In this document: positions 10,705-21,295 of the stretch, in pieces
Position numbering within the stretch: the stretch's first letter is position 1
Layout of the letters: each line of letters begins with the position of its first letter
NCBI GenBank assembly: GCA_025201765.1
Contig: MU623349.1
Location: 372,001 to 436,000 of the forward strand
Origin: Daldinia sp. FL1419
Taxonomy: Eukaryota > Ascomycota > Sordariomycetes > Xylariales > Hypoxylaceae
Direction: 5' to 3'
DNA length: 64,000 nucleotides
Position numbers and translations under genes: made by a program
Notes under the pieces: generated by a model
The model's database searches: none
Seen by the model: the letters and a program-made list of their open reading frames with translations, nothing else
What the model was told of the DNA's origin: nothing

Positions 10705-12396
10705 GACAAACGGCGAATGCAACGTGGGGGCTGATTATGCGTTATCTGTGCAGCTGTCGCTCCAGCTGGTTCCTAGAAATAATGAGAAGGAGCTTAGAGA
10801 GGCCTCTAGAATATATACTCTTAGAATTCCTCTTAAATGAAGATATTCAGTTGTAAGAAGATGCGCTTGAACACAGCATTATTTAAGCAATAATGTGTTT
10901 AGCTAAACATGACTGTGTGCTTCTATGTTATATCTGTGGTAAGTGGGAAAATGGTTCAACTCCAACAATTATCACCTCATTTCCTTGGGTCTAGTAGGAA
11001 ATAGTATGTGGCGCACGGTTGATGGGCACCCACACTCAGCTGAAAATTTATGGACTACTTGGAGACTCTCGATCGACTAGGAAGGCTTAGACGCAAGATT
11101 ACATGTCGAGCGATAATAGGTTGCTGCTCGAATCGGGATACGTTCAAAAGTGCACATAGTTGGAGACCTCCGAAAGCTCCCCCCCCCCAGTCACCCTGCA
11201 TGAAATTGGCGGTGCTTACGGTGCACCATTGAGGTACCTATGTTGACGAGTTTTCTGATACGTCAAAACTTTTGTGCCCGCCTAAGGCATGCACATAGCT
11301 CAATAAGGCTAAGATTTGGGAGCCTCGAGTCGGGTTTAAGGGGCTCGCTACTGGTACTGGACTCTTTCGTATATAATGTTGATACGGCTATCTCTTATAC
11401 CCAGTACCTATCTCCTAGGTAGGTAAATACATACCTATGTAATGTTGAAAACGAAAGCCCAGCAAAACTCCTCGGAGCGCCATTAAGTTGCCTTCAGAAT
11501 GCCACGAGCGGAATTATCTAGGTAAGGGACAGAATCAGTTAGAGAAGAAAAGGGAGAGTGTCCCGTCTCCAGCCTCCTGGCTCGAGGCTCTCGTCCCTAG
11601 TAGGTGAGTATACGCCTACTTTCGTAGGCAGACCTTACCACCGCTGCAGCTTACCTGCACCGTCTACACCGCCTATCACATTCTCTCGCTACATCTTATA
11701 GTTGAAAATTTCTTTTGTCGATCTGTGATTTGAGTTCTGTGAGGGTCATGTATGAACAAACACCGAGGTAGTATAGACATAGTAGCCAATAAGAAAATCA
11801 GGACATACCATGACTACGGAAGTAATGTTTCTAATAGTCCTCCTGCTTGTATGCGGATTTTCATTTTTGATCAGAATAGTAGGTATAATGCTCACTGAGG
11901 TATGATCATGATCAGGAAAGACAGTTGCATTATCTTAGTTGATACTGGAATAAAATCAAGATGAATAGGTAGATAAAGTACCTAACTTAAATATTAAGCG
12001 CCCTAGCATTTCGCTAACAGAACCTAGTGTAATGTCAAGAGGGGAAGCGAGGCTATGCCAAGGCCGATATCAGATAGGTATTCGCAATATTGTGAGATTC
12101 TGGCTATGGCTTGCCAATCTGACTTAGTTGCTTCTTGTATACGGAATAGCCCTTGTATTTATTGCTACGGCGAATCCGGCTGGTATACCTAAAGCTAATG
12201 AGAGCGAAGATCCCGTCGTGAATCCCGAGGTTTGCGTCATTTTAAGCCGCATTTTAAGAGTTTGCCGTATATAAGTTAGACTATAGGCGATAAAGGTACG
12301 GAGTTGACGAAATGGTTTTTATAGCTACAGCACCACCCAAACTATCCGATACACTATATCCGTAAGTACGTCGGCGTCCACATCCTAATTCTAATT
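10705..12396. other. Intergenic, no firm gene
   Basis: About 1.7 kb without a confident gene. Two short open stretches with membrane-like hydrophobicity (11810-11899 and 12128-12271) can be joined in phase but resemble nothing known; they are treated as a finding only. Several TACCTA-type palindromic bits occur near 11405-11435. Confidence 0.5.
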
Positions 12397-14416
12397 ATGA
12401 TCAACCCCATTTATTTGGCCTTCAAGTGGATACGTCGGCGATTCACTCGAATAACAATTGATAACTCTGAAGAGAAGAGAGAGACATTGCCCAAATCATG
12501 TCAAGAGACTGACTCGAACCAAGGAGCTCAGGATAGTCAATCCAGTCAGATGGGTGAAGAAAATAAAGAGAGTAGCCCGAATCCGCAAGCTGACGCACAG
12601 GAATGTAACGGTCAAGAAGAGGGCAACGGCGCGACAGACATATTCCTACGCGATGACCTGAATAACGAAAAATTCAACTATTGCCTATCCAAGTACTCGG
12701 GCTATGTCCGCGATGTCTATCAACATGCAGAGAAAGCACGGTTTAAAACCATACCGGATAGACTTAAGGGCCTGGGGAAATCGCCATTCATTACGAAGCA
12801 GGAGTTGATATACATGGATCAATGGATACAGTATACATCCCCCCCCTCTCCTACGCTTGCGTATCTAAATTAACATACGATTCTTCGTCTAGGAAGCGCG
12901 GGTCGCCTTTGCCCCTAAGCGAACATAAAAAAACCGAGGCGCGAATTAAAGCCATCGAAGAAAAAGTTGTCAAAGATGTTACAAGAAGAGCCTTCCGGCG
13001 GTATACAAAGGACCCTATTGAAGCCATGAGAATACTTACGAAAGAACTGGATGGTGTTGGGCGTTCTCGGGCATCCCTCATTCTTTCGTTAGCACACCCT
13101 GATACCATGCCCTACCTGTCTCGTGCATTATATAAGTGGACTCATTGGGACGAGAAGAAGGGCTGGAGAGGGTGGAAGGACTTCCGGTGGACACCAAAAA
13201 TGTATAAGGATTTACTCGAACAGATCCCCGATCTAAGGAAGCAATACACCGTGGGTGGGAGAATGGCGACAGCTGTAGAGGTAGAGAAAGTGGTGTTTGT
13301 GCTGGAGCGTGAAAGTGAGATAAGCCGTAAGTAATCCACATCACCCTTCGTCCATCAGTTGGAACCAGCCATGTGGCTATTATTGACACTTGCAGTAGAC
13401 CTTAGGAATCCTAAGCTTACATATTCAGTCATCGCGAACCAAGACAGTATTGGTACTGGAAATGCATTTGTCTACAAGGTCCAAGGAAACAAACTAGGTG
13501 GTGACGGCGATTTCGTCGCAGTGAAGAAGCTGTCCGTCAATCCTATTTTCGCGAAAAACAGGAATAGATTTATTGGAGAAGTAGTTGCTTCCAGCTATCT
13601 TGCAAGAGTAAGTCACTATACCTTCACCTGGCTTCCTTTCTGACCGTTCTAGAAATCCCCTCAGCATTTCGTTAAGTTTCTAGGGTGGAATGAGGAACAG
13701 GACAGATGCTTCATGGCGATGGAGTTTGTTGAGTTTGGCGACTTGGAACAAAACATCAAAGACAATCCCTGGCCCGAAAGAGACATAAGGATAACTGCAC
13801 AGCAAATCTTGGAGGGCTTGGGGAAGATGCACTATGCTGGCTTTGCACATCGGGACCTCAAGCCTCAGGTAATTATTTCGACGTGTCTTGTTCTCTCATT
13901 CTATCCACAATTGGTATAAGCGGGTTTCTAATGGTGATATAGAATATTCTTGTCGTTTGTAACGAACCAGGTCGGATACATGTCAAAATTACGGACTTTG
14001 GTATATCCAAACGACTCTCGGATAGGAAAACCACTCTTCTCGTAACAAATGGTATTGGAACAAAGGGCTATAAAGCTCCCGAGGTCGTAAAACGCTGGAA
14101 CGCTGAAGAGGAACGCGAGAACTTAGATTTAGACGCGCGATACTCGTACACTTTCAAGGCTGATATTTGGTCTCTAGGCTGCATCATCTTTAAAATGACT
14201 ACGGAAAAAAGTTTATTTAAAAATGATGGGGAGTTACTTGACCAGAAGGAAGTCGGAAAACGAGTTGAGGAAATTGAGCCGCTTCTGAAGCAAGCATCAA
14301 CACAACTAGGGAGTGGGGGAATTGAATTCGTAAAGAAACTAATCGTTATAGAGGAGGGCGAGAGGTGTGACGCAGTCGAAGCCCTACAGGAGCTAGGGAA
14401 GTGGAACCTCGCTTGA
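12397..14416 (+). CDS. Helix-hairpin-helix-like hypothetical domain fused to a protein kinase domain
   Basis: Five exons, 12397-12830, 12893-13326, 13396-13607, 13653-13868 and 13943-14416, join in phase into 589 aa. The N-terminus is basic then acidic and disordered. Residues about 100-285 are the same domain as the gene at 4462-5562, including LDGVGRSRASLILSLAHP (about 197-214). Residues about 297-585 form a complete kinase: G-rich loop IGTGNAFVYKV, lysine K333 in VAVKK, HRDLKPQN with D428, DFG at 450-452, and KAPEVV. All catalytic residues are kept, so it is probably active. The linking intron, 13327-13395, has donor gtaagt and acceptor ttgcag. If that intron is not used, the first part ends at a stop at 13334 and the kinase would start at ATG 13371 only 36 bp on, which leaves no room for a promoter. 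Substrate and role are unknown. Confidence 0.7.
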
Positions 14417-16279
14417 AGTGATGCCAGGAATTGTCTGTTAGTCTAACATCACGGGTTGGACATTTGTTATAAATCGAGGTCCGGAAAGTGGGTTCATGGA
14501 ATGGAACAGGACAATAGAACTCCCAAAAGGGATACCCTTCATATAAATCAAGATAGTCTCCTAGAAACAGTCCTTTCGGTAGCAATCGATTTAATTCCTA
14601 TTATAATATGCAGTGCTCTAACAGGGATGATCTTCACGATTCTTTCCAAGGGTTATCTGCCTTGACCCCTATTGTGGATACCTGTGTTGACTTCTAATGA
14701 AACCCTCGGGATCCAAGGTCCGTCACAACATTAGATACTAAAACAAAGCTAACATTTCCACTGTTCAAGGTTCGCTGTAATGACGGTATTGATGTTATAT
14801 CGTCTTAGAAGAGAGAAAAATAACTAACGAATGTTGAGAAAGGGGGTAATCGTGCGCGGCCGGTATACAGGGATGATATATGCCCACCTATTCTCCTATG
14901 ATAGACTTGATAACACAAGTAATTTACCTCATAAACTGCGTCTTACTTTAACACACAGGGCTTCTTATATAATACCTACCTATTCGACATACCCATATAA
15001 CTACCTAACTCTATACCTACCTCCTATCCACTGACAGTAACGTGGCTTCCAGGTAGCTCCTCTGAGGGGACCCCTGACAAAACGGTGGTGACATCTCAAT
15101 AAGAGAAGATCCGCACTAGGTACTATAAGTGTATAGGGGGAGAAATGCCACTGCTGATAGTTAGAAGGTTAAGCATTTCTAATTCTATATTGCTATACGA
15201 CGATTTTACAGCAGCGAAGCTGCTGCTTCTCAACAACTATCCCTCTACGATTGATCCCCCTCGAGGGTACTCTCTGACATCCAATCTCTGTCAGGGTTCT
15301 AGCCTGTGCTACATATAGAACAAAGGACTTGTTCTATATGTAGCTGCCCTTAGCCATAGTTGTAGATAGGTTCCTCGCGGAACAACGAAGTTGTTTCCTT
15401 GCTTCTTGGTCCGCCTTGTGACAGACTACATCAACATAGTATTTGGTCTCTAGCAAGACCTTGCTCCAATAAAACTACCCCTATCTTGTTGGGTAAGTAC
15501 GAGTATACCAGGGGTTTACCCAGATAAACCGGTATATACTAAGTAAAGTTGCACCCGTACTCAGCGGCACTGAACGATGGGAAGTAAGTGTTGGCGGGCC
15601 TTGCCAAAGATTACCGGGAAGAACCATGGTATGCATATATGGTCGAGTTCATCCTGCTGGGGCCGGGTGCCTTGGCAAGTCCGAATATATTGGGCTGACT
15701 TGTAAGGCGTCGAGAGAGGATACGGGGATGTTGGCTGGACTTTTTCCCTCCCCACCTGGCTATACGCCTGGCTAGCCTCTATTGTTGCCGGCATACCCTG
15801 CATAAGTACCTCTTTACCAACAACAGCCCCAGCCAGCGATTCGGAGACTGGTAGTCGACCGGCAGGGACAGATGGAAGACACTCGGTTTGATAGAACTCA
15901 AATAAACTAAGCCGTTTACAAACTGGATTTCTGATCGTTCAGTCTGAAGGTATAGAAGGCTACGCGGATAGGATTTAGCAAACTCCAACATAGAGATAGG
16001 TATCACGGATAGACATCGCAGAATTACTTATAGTTATCCAAGGTTTAATCATTATAAGAGTGCCACACATGCTTATTCAATAGTAAAAGTATGGTAATAA
16101 GTAATATTGCTTCCGAGGTATAAAGTCCCGAGCTACCTAATGATGATATTTCAGATGTCTGTCAACTAATAGGACTAATAGTCAAGCCGTGATGATTGCG
16201 GTATAAAATACCCTACCAGCCTCAGGCAACACCAAACGCCATACCTAACCCATCTTAAAAACCAGGTGGTACATAAGAC
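14417..16279. other. Intergenic, repeat-bearing
   Basis: No gene seen. It holds TACCTA-type runs near 14970-15020 and one copy of the dispersed repeat at 15291-15423. A hydrophobic frame at 14456-14665 lacks support and was rejected. Confidence 0.55.
15291..15423 (-). repeat. Dispersed non-coding repeat, copy A
   Basis: Reads on the minus strand as almost the same sequence as 36955-37086 on the plus strand: ggcggaccaagaagcaagg, then gttgttccgcgaggaacc, then an internal palindrome acatatagaaca/tgttctatatgt, and gctagaaccctgaca at the end. Such identity over about 130 bp between sites 21 kb apart means a recent copy event. No coding potential. Confidence 0.85.
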
Positions 16280-17844
16280 TCAAGGCTCATTCGTCGCATA
16301 GTTTACGTTGCTCGCGTGTGCAATTAAGAATTTGCAACACGTCAGCGCGAACTTGCACGCCTTAGTCCAGCTCTCGTCGTTGTTCATGCCCAACTTAATA
16401 CTGAAATGACCTATCCTATCTTCTCCGATCTTGTCCCCCTCGATCTTATAAGGTAGCGCTAGTGGATTAGGCAGACGCGCATTTTGATTGTTATTTGCCT
16501 TTGTCTGTTGATGGACAAAGGCCCCGAGCTGTCTGACTAGTTCTAGGAACGCCACCATTCCCTGATCGAATTTTCGATTCCATAGCATTTGGAGGGGAAG
16601 ATCGCCTGAGCTGAATAGTTCTAATACGGTCTTCTTAGGGCCGGGGGGAGGACCGCTGCGGTGTCCGCCTAGACGACTAGATGATGGGGATGGGTAGTCG
16701 TAGCGGATGATCTTGGATGTAGAGCCCATGGGTAGTGGTTCGTATGCTTCGAATTTATACCCTAGCTTATCTGCAACGGTGACGACTAGTAGTAACGCTT
16801 GACCCCAAGCAGCGTTGATTTCCGGCCAGTCAACCGGTTTTGTTGATAACCTTCCAAGCCTAAGACCGTTGATTGTCGCAAAGTGACCGTCGTGGTGTAT
16901 CGAGAACGTGTCGTTATAGACATTTGCTCGCTGGAGCTTGGTAAGAATTTGTGAGTCGTGGTCGAATTTGGAATTAATGCTGTCCCTCTCGTTTTGGAAT
17001 TCGGAGAGTTTCACCGCGAATGCGTTGCGCTCCCTCCAGAACTGCTCCTCTTCGGCATCTAGTGCCTGCGATTCGTCCTGTAGAGCCGCGATTTCGAGGT
17101 CTAGGGCCGCCTTTTCTTTCTCTAGCGCGAGTAACTGCTGGTATGATTCTTGTTCCTCCTTGCGCGCCCTCTCTACAGCCTTTTCTGATTCTGCAATGTC
17201 TTCTTCGCTAGGCACGTCTGCCTGGACTTGCTTAAGGAAAGCAGCATAAGCATCTCGTTCGCGTGCAGTAGATTCTAACTTCTTCTGGAGTCCCTCTACT
17301 AACATCTCCGTACACTCTAGGCAGACGGGATGATCTATATCCGAGCGCGCAGACAAGATCTCGAAGAGCTTGTTAACGCGCTCGGCTTCGTGAGGCTGCG
17401 CGGGTCTTCTTCCATCAGTGCGTTGGGCGCTGGACATCGACGTTCGGCGTTGCTGTCTTGGGCTTTGGGACTCTACTGGAGGCGTAAGTCTCGGGGGTGC
17501 TACTTGGGATTCGGTAAGGAGGACGAAGGACATGGAGGAGCTATCGCGAGGGTGGCCGTCGCCACGTAAGGCGCTGTTATTCTTCTTGAAGGTTGCGGGC
17601 CCGGCATCTTTAGAAACTCTATCATATAAAGCTCTTCTCTCTATGTCGTGCGGGTAGGTTAATCGGGAGGATTGCGATCGCTTCGGATGCTGCTGGGAAG
17701 ACGTAACTATTCACTGTTAGTTGCATGCGACCGGTCATGAGCACGTAAGGCTATCGTACCGACGAGCAGATCAAATGCGGCTGGATTCAAGTCTGCTAAC
17801 GACCCATCTAGCTTAAGCGGAGTGCGACACTTTTGACAATACAT
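16280..17844 (-). CDS. atg6: Beclin-1/Atg6/Vps30, PI3-kinase complex subunit
   Basis: Two exons on the minus strand, 17760-17844 and 16280-17706, with a 53-nt intron, give 503 aa, the normal length for fungal Atg6. The protein opens MYCQKCRTPLKLDGSL with the paired CxxC seen in the family. PHDIERRALYDRVSKD follows, and a coiled coil runs over about residues 140-280. The C-terminal beta-alpha autophagy-specific (BARA) domain includes ATINGLRLGRL, INAAWGQALLL and the end KACKFALTCCKFLIAHAS. Atg6 bridges Vps34/Vps15 with Atg14 (complex I, autophagosome nucleation) or Vps38 (complex II, endosomal sorting). It is divergent from scm3 across a 568-bp promoter region, and its partner gene atg14 is 11 kb away. 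Confidence 0.96.
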
Positions 17845-18412
17845 GGCGACTTTGATATATCTATCCTCAATTCCATGCTGATGCTAAGGTATTAAAAACT
17901 TTGAAAATATTAATAAAGATAAGTTTTTAATAGGAACCGTAAGTTGAGACGTTACCTAAGTCATGCATGTGCTTAGTACGTCATCAGCTGATCACTCAGG
18001 CACCTGCAGCGCTAATAATCACGGGTAATCAGGCTGTTTTAGGGGTAGTTGCAGCTGAGACACTTGGTGGGTACAAGTAGATTATGTATTCGGTCGGCGA
18101 AAAAGGTGGAGAAGAGTACAGGTAATCGATGTATCGGTACCTACCTAGGTACAGTAGTGTCTAAGCGCGTAAGGTAGCAAGCACTATTCCATTATCCGAT
18201 AAGATAGATAAGATGCGGACGCGCTTAAACACGCTCTTAGACAAGTCGAGTTCATTTATATAAGGTAAACCTTCCGTTCATTACGTATACTTTCTTTCTT
18301 TTTTTCCCCTTTTTAACTCCAACTCCAATTTGCATAAACTCAATTCAGTTTCAGGCGGCGATCCCATCTTCATACCTGCCGGGTGTTTAGCCATGGCAAG
18401 GTAGCCAAAATC
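17845..18412. promoter_or_regulatory. Divergent promoter region atg6/scm3
   Basis: 568 bp separate the two start codons, so both promoters must lie here. Visible items are a tacctacctaggtac palindrome near 18136-18152 and a pyrimidine-rich run (ctttctttctttttttcccc) near 18290, typical upstream of fungal transcription starts on the plus strand. Confidence 0.6.
18393..18404 (+). promoter_or_regulatory. Three-codon upstream ORF before scm3
   Basis: ATG GCA AGG TAG lies 8 nt upstream of the scm3 start codon, with a good start context (agccATGg). Ribosomes would meet it first, so it could reduce or condition scm3 translation. Whether the mRNA includes it is not shown. Confidence 0.5.
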
Positions 18413-21295
18413 ATGGAGCCGCTTTCAAAGAAACCCAAGGTCGGGCAAGCCCCTTATGACGACGACGAAGATGAGGAAGCAAATTTAGATGAGCTCTCCA
18501 TGAGCCCTACTCAATTCGATGCCAGGCAGGACCCCATGTATGAGCTGGATAAGAAAAGAGCCAAAGCTGCGACGAGACTTAAGTCGGCCTTTGAACGTAT
18601 CTTTGAGAAATACGGGAAGGATTTCACTGGCGTCGGTGATGAGATCGATCTTGAGACCGGGGAGGTAATTGTCGACAACGGGCATCTTTTATCTTTGGCA
18701 GATGCGAAAGACCGGACTAGTAGAGAGAATTCCGTCTCAAGTAATGAAGAGGGAGTCACAAGGGAGAAAGATGCTCAACCAATAGAGTACTCTGGCGCTG
18801 AGTCTTCGACCTCAACTGAACCACCGGCACATAATTTTCCTTCAGGACCTAATACCGGACCGATTCAGCCCGCAATGCCTACTGGATTCAATTATCAGCC
18901 ACAGTATCCCAGGATGCAATCGTACCCATTCGGTACCCCTGATCCGTTCATGTTCGGGCCCCCGATGTTTGGTAACGCATCAATTGACCCGCTTTGGCAA
19001 ACCCCCGAGCTTCCAGAGCCTCTCTATCAGAATAGATTTGGTTCCGTTGGTCAACCCATGGGGTATCACCATCAGCTCGGATATGGGCCGTCAATGCCTC
19101 CCAGGGGGTATAATCATGGTTTCCTCGGTCCTCCTTTTCACCATCAAATACCGAGGAAATTTCCCCATGTAAAGACAACCGGTCGAAAAAGCTTAACTCA
19201 TCCTAAACCGGCTACTAATGATTCCGAGGATGATGTTCTATCAGGAAATATTACGCAAGATGTTTCTAAAAGCATAACTATGGTAAAGAAGAAGCCCTCT
19301 CTACTAACTTCGATGGCCGAAAAGCCGAAGAAAATAGACCCGAAGGACGCGAAAGCAAGTTCTACGGCTGTGATTGAACAAGCATCTGATGCCCTTCAGA
19401 AGCGACAACGCAGGCGGTCAAGAAAAGTAGCTGTGCCCACAGAAGAGTCACTTCCGAATGAAAAAACAATATCATCTCCGCTATCATCAGAAAAGGAGTC
19501 AGTGATGCCGAAGAAGACGGCCAGAAAGCTGTCCCAAATCCAGGTTTTAATTAGAGCGAGGAGGCATTCTGATGTTATGGACGAGAAATCTGCACAAGAC
19601 CGTAAGCAGGTTGAGGCCGACGACCAGAGATCGCAGGCGAAGAGTCGGCGAAAGTCGATAGATATCGTCCTGCCGAACGCACCAGAAGACGCGGACTCAG
19701 AAACTTGCGCTTCACCAACTCCGGAAATAGAGAAATCTCAGGAACCGATAGGACCCGAGAGTCCTGGGCATGAGGAGATACCGCAGCCTACAATGAGAGA
19801 GGATTTGGAAGTAGGTAATAGGCCACCTGCTGAACAGGTAGATACTACTTCCCTAGATGAGGAAGTTCATGACAACCCAACGGGTCATCAAGATACGAGT
19901 AATAATGAGAATGCTGAAATTGAAGGGGCCCATCTCGCTTTTAGTAATGACAACTCGAAGGAGGCGGATTACCCGATTTCAGATGATGAGACGGACACAA
20001 TAGCGACGGGAATACCAGCAGACAGCAAAACACTTCCACCTAGTAAACCTAGATTGCCTAGTAGTCATTCATATGAGGAAGAGGTGCTCCGTGCCTCTCG
20101 AGATTTGGATGAGGCTGTCGACCCAGACGACCGGGAGCCGGATTGTAGCGTTATAGAAGACAAGAATGCAATGTCTCCCGAGCCTACGAGTAACGGGATT
20201 CGGGACGCGCCTAAAGAAGCCCAAGAGGTTAATAATACAGGAGATAGTTCACACGAAGTAATCCCAAGTTCGCCTGCAGAAATAGAGCCAGAAAATACAG
20301 CGGCTGAGCTACCGAGCCCGGGGCAAGAAGTTATCCAGCTCCCTAGCTCCCCTACTCCGGAGCCGGACTTACCCCCTGATCATGGTGCGGTCCAGTCAGA
20401 TCCTATAGAACTGGATCCGGACCAACCGCTTCCTACTACAGAGGAAGTCCCTACCACAGAAGAGGCCATACTCCCTCTTGCACGAGACTCGCATGTACCA
20501 TCTTCGCCACCTCTATTATCATCACCACCATCCCTACGACGCATAACCCCGCCTGTCGAGGTATCCAACTTAGTTATACGGCCACTACCTATCCAAAGTG
20601 ACCAGATCAAGGAAGCAGACCCAACGGATATTCCAAGCTCGCCACCAAAGCGTTCTTCTCCAAACAAGAGGTCCCCTTCCAAGGTTCTAACCCCTAGCAC
20701 ACCCCAAAAGCGTAACAAAACATCAACAGCCATCAGAAACCCAGGCAGCACCCACCGCACCCCCTCCACCAGGCGAAAACTCGCCCTAACATCACTTGTA
20801 CCGGACGACCCAGGCCAAGACGACGACGAACTAAGCGTCCTCTCGTCCAGCGTGACATCAAGTCCCTTCCTCACCCGGCTAGACTTCAGCATAAGCATGA
20901 CCCCCCACCGTCACCGCAACATCGCCACACCAAGAAAATCCAACCGTCGCAGTATCCTCCCAGGAACCAGCACACCGCATCGTAGCAACAAACCTATCCT
21001 TCCCCCCGCCACCGACTCCCGCGCGTCCCGCGGCACGAAGCGCAGATTCGCGGCTAGCAGTCCGGTGGCGCAGAGCTCGCCGCTGGGACGCACCGTGGTG
21101 AGTGCAGATAATGTCAGTATCAACATTTTCTCTGGTACGCCGTCGCGGCAGGGGAGGAATCTGGCTAGAGCGGGAGAGGGTGGAGGTAGTGGAAGAGCTG
21201 GGAGTCCCGGGAGCAGTCCCGTGCGAGAGCCGCGGAAGTGCGGGGTTGATGGGTACGTGTGTGATCGGAATTTCTGCTTTACATGCTGCAAGTAA
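18413..21295 (+). CDS. scm3: CENP-A chaperone Scm3 (HJURP family)
   Basis: A single exon of 960 aa. Residues about 40-100 are the Scm3 domain: RQDPMYELDKKRAKAA, then FERIFEKYGKDFTGVGDEID, LETGEVIVDNGHLLSL. Scm3 binds CENP-A/H4 and deposits it at centromeres. The next 800 residues are low complexity, rich in S, P, E and K, with many SP/TP sites that CDKs could use. The extreme C-terminus, CGVDGYVCDRNFCFTCC, is Cys-rich and could bind zinc; I recall similar tails in other filamentous fungal Scm3 proteins. ATG 18413 is the first in-frame ATG. A longer frame upstream lacks an ATG. A three-codon uORF precedes it by 8 nt. Confidence 0.87.
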   Translation: MEPLSKKPKVGQAPYDDDEDEEANLDELSMSPTQFDARQDPMYELDKKRAKAATRLKSAFERIFEKYGKDFTGVGDEIDLETGEVIVDNGHLLSLADAKDRTSRENSVSSNEEGVTREKDAQPIEYSGAESSTSTEPPAHNFPSGPNTGPIQPAMPTGFNYQPQYPRMQSYPFGTPDPFMFGPPMFGNASIDPLWQTPELPEPLYQNRFGSVGQPMGYHHQLGYGPSMPPRGYNHGFLGPPFHHQIPRKFPHVKTTGRKSLTHPKPATNDSEDDVLSGNITQDVSKSITMVKKKPSLLTSMAEKPKKIDPKDAKASSTAVIEQASDALQKRQRRRSRKVAVPTEESLPNEKTISSPLSSEKESVMPKKTARKLSQIQVLIRARRHSDVMDEKSAQDRKQVEADDQRSQAKSRRKSIDIVLPNAPEDADSETCASPTPEIEKSQEPIGPESPGHEEIPQPTMREDLEVGNRPPAEQVDTTSLDEEVHDNPTGHQDTSNNENAEIEGAHLAFSNDNSKEADYPISDDETDTIATGIPADSKTLPPSKPRLPSSHSYEEEVLRASRDLDEAVDPDDREPDCSVIEDKNAMSPEPTSNGIRDAPKEAQEVNNTGDSSHEVIPSSPAEIEPENTAAELPSPGQEVIQLPSSPTPEPDLPPDHGAVQSDPIELDPDQPLPTTEEVPTTEEAILPLARDSHVPSSPPLLSSPPSLRRITPPVEVSNLVIRPLPIQSDQIKEADPTDIPSSPPKRSSPNKRSPSKVLTPSTPQKRNKTSTAIRNPGSTHRTPSTRRKLALTSLVPDDPGQDDDELSVLSSSVTSSPFLTRLDFSISMTPHRHRNIATPRKSNRRSILPGTSTPHRSNKPILPPATDSRASRGTKRRFAASSPVAQSSPLGRTVVSADNVSINIFSGTPSRQGRNLARAGEGGGSGRAGSPGSSPVREPRKCGVDGYVCDRNFCFTCCK

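Noticed and set aside
13371..14416. Kinase as a separate gene starting at ATG 13371
   Set aside because: Would leave a 36-bp gap to the previous stop. The fusion intron fits phase and consensus better, though this remains the main alternative.
14456..14665. Short frame with a hydrophobic segment after the kinase gene
   Set aside because: No ATG near its beginning, no splice link and no recognisable content.
20380..20898. 172-codon minus-strand frame under scm3
   Set aside because: Antisense to the Ser/Pro-rich disordered part of Scm3; composition explains it.
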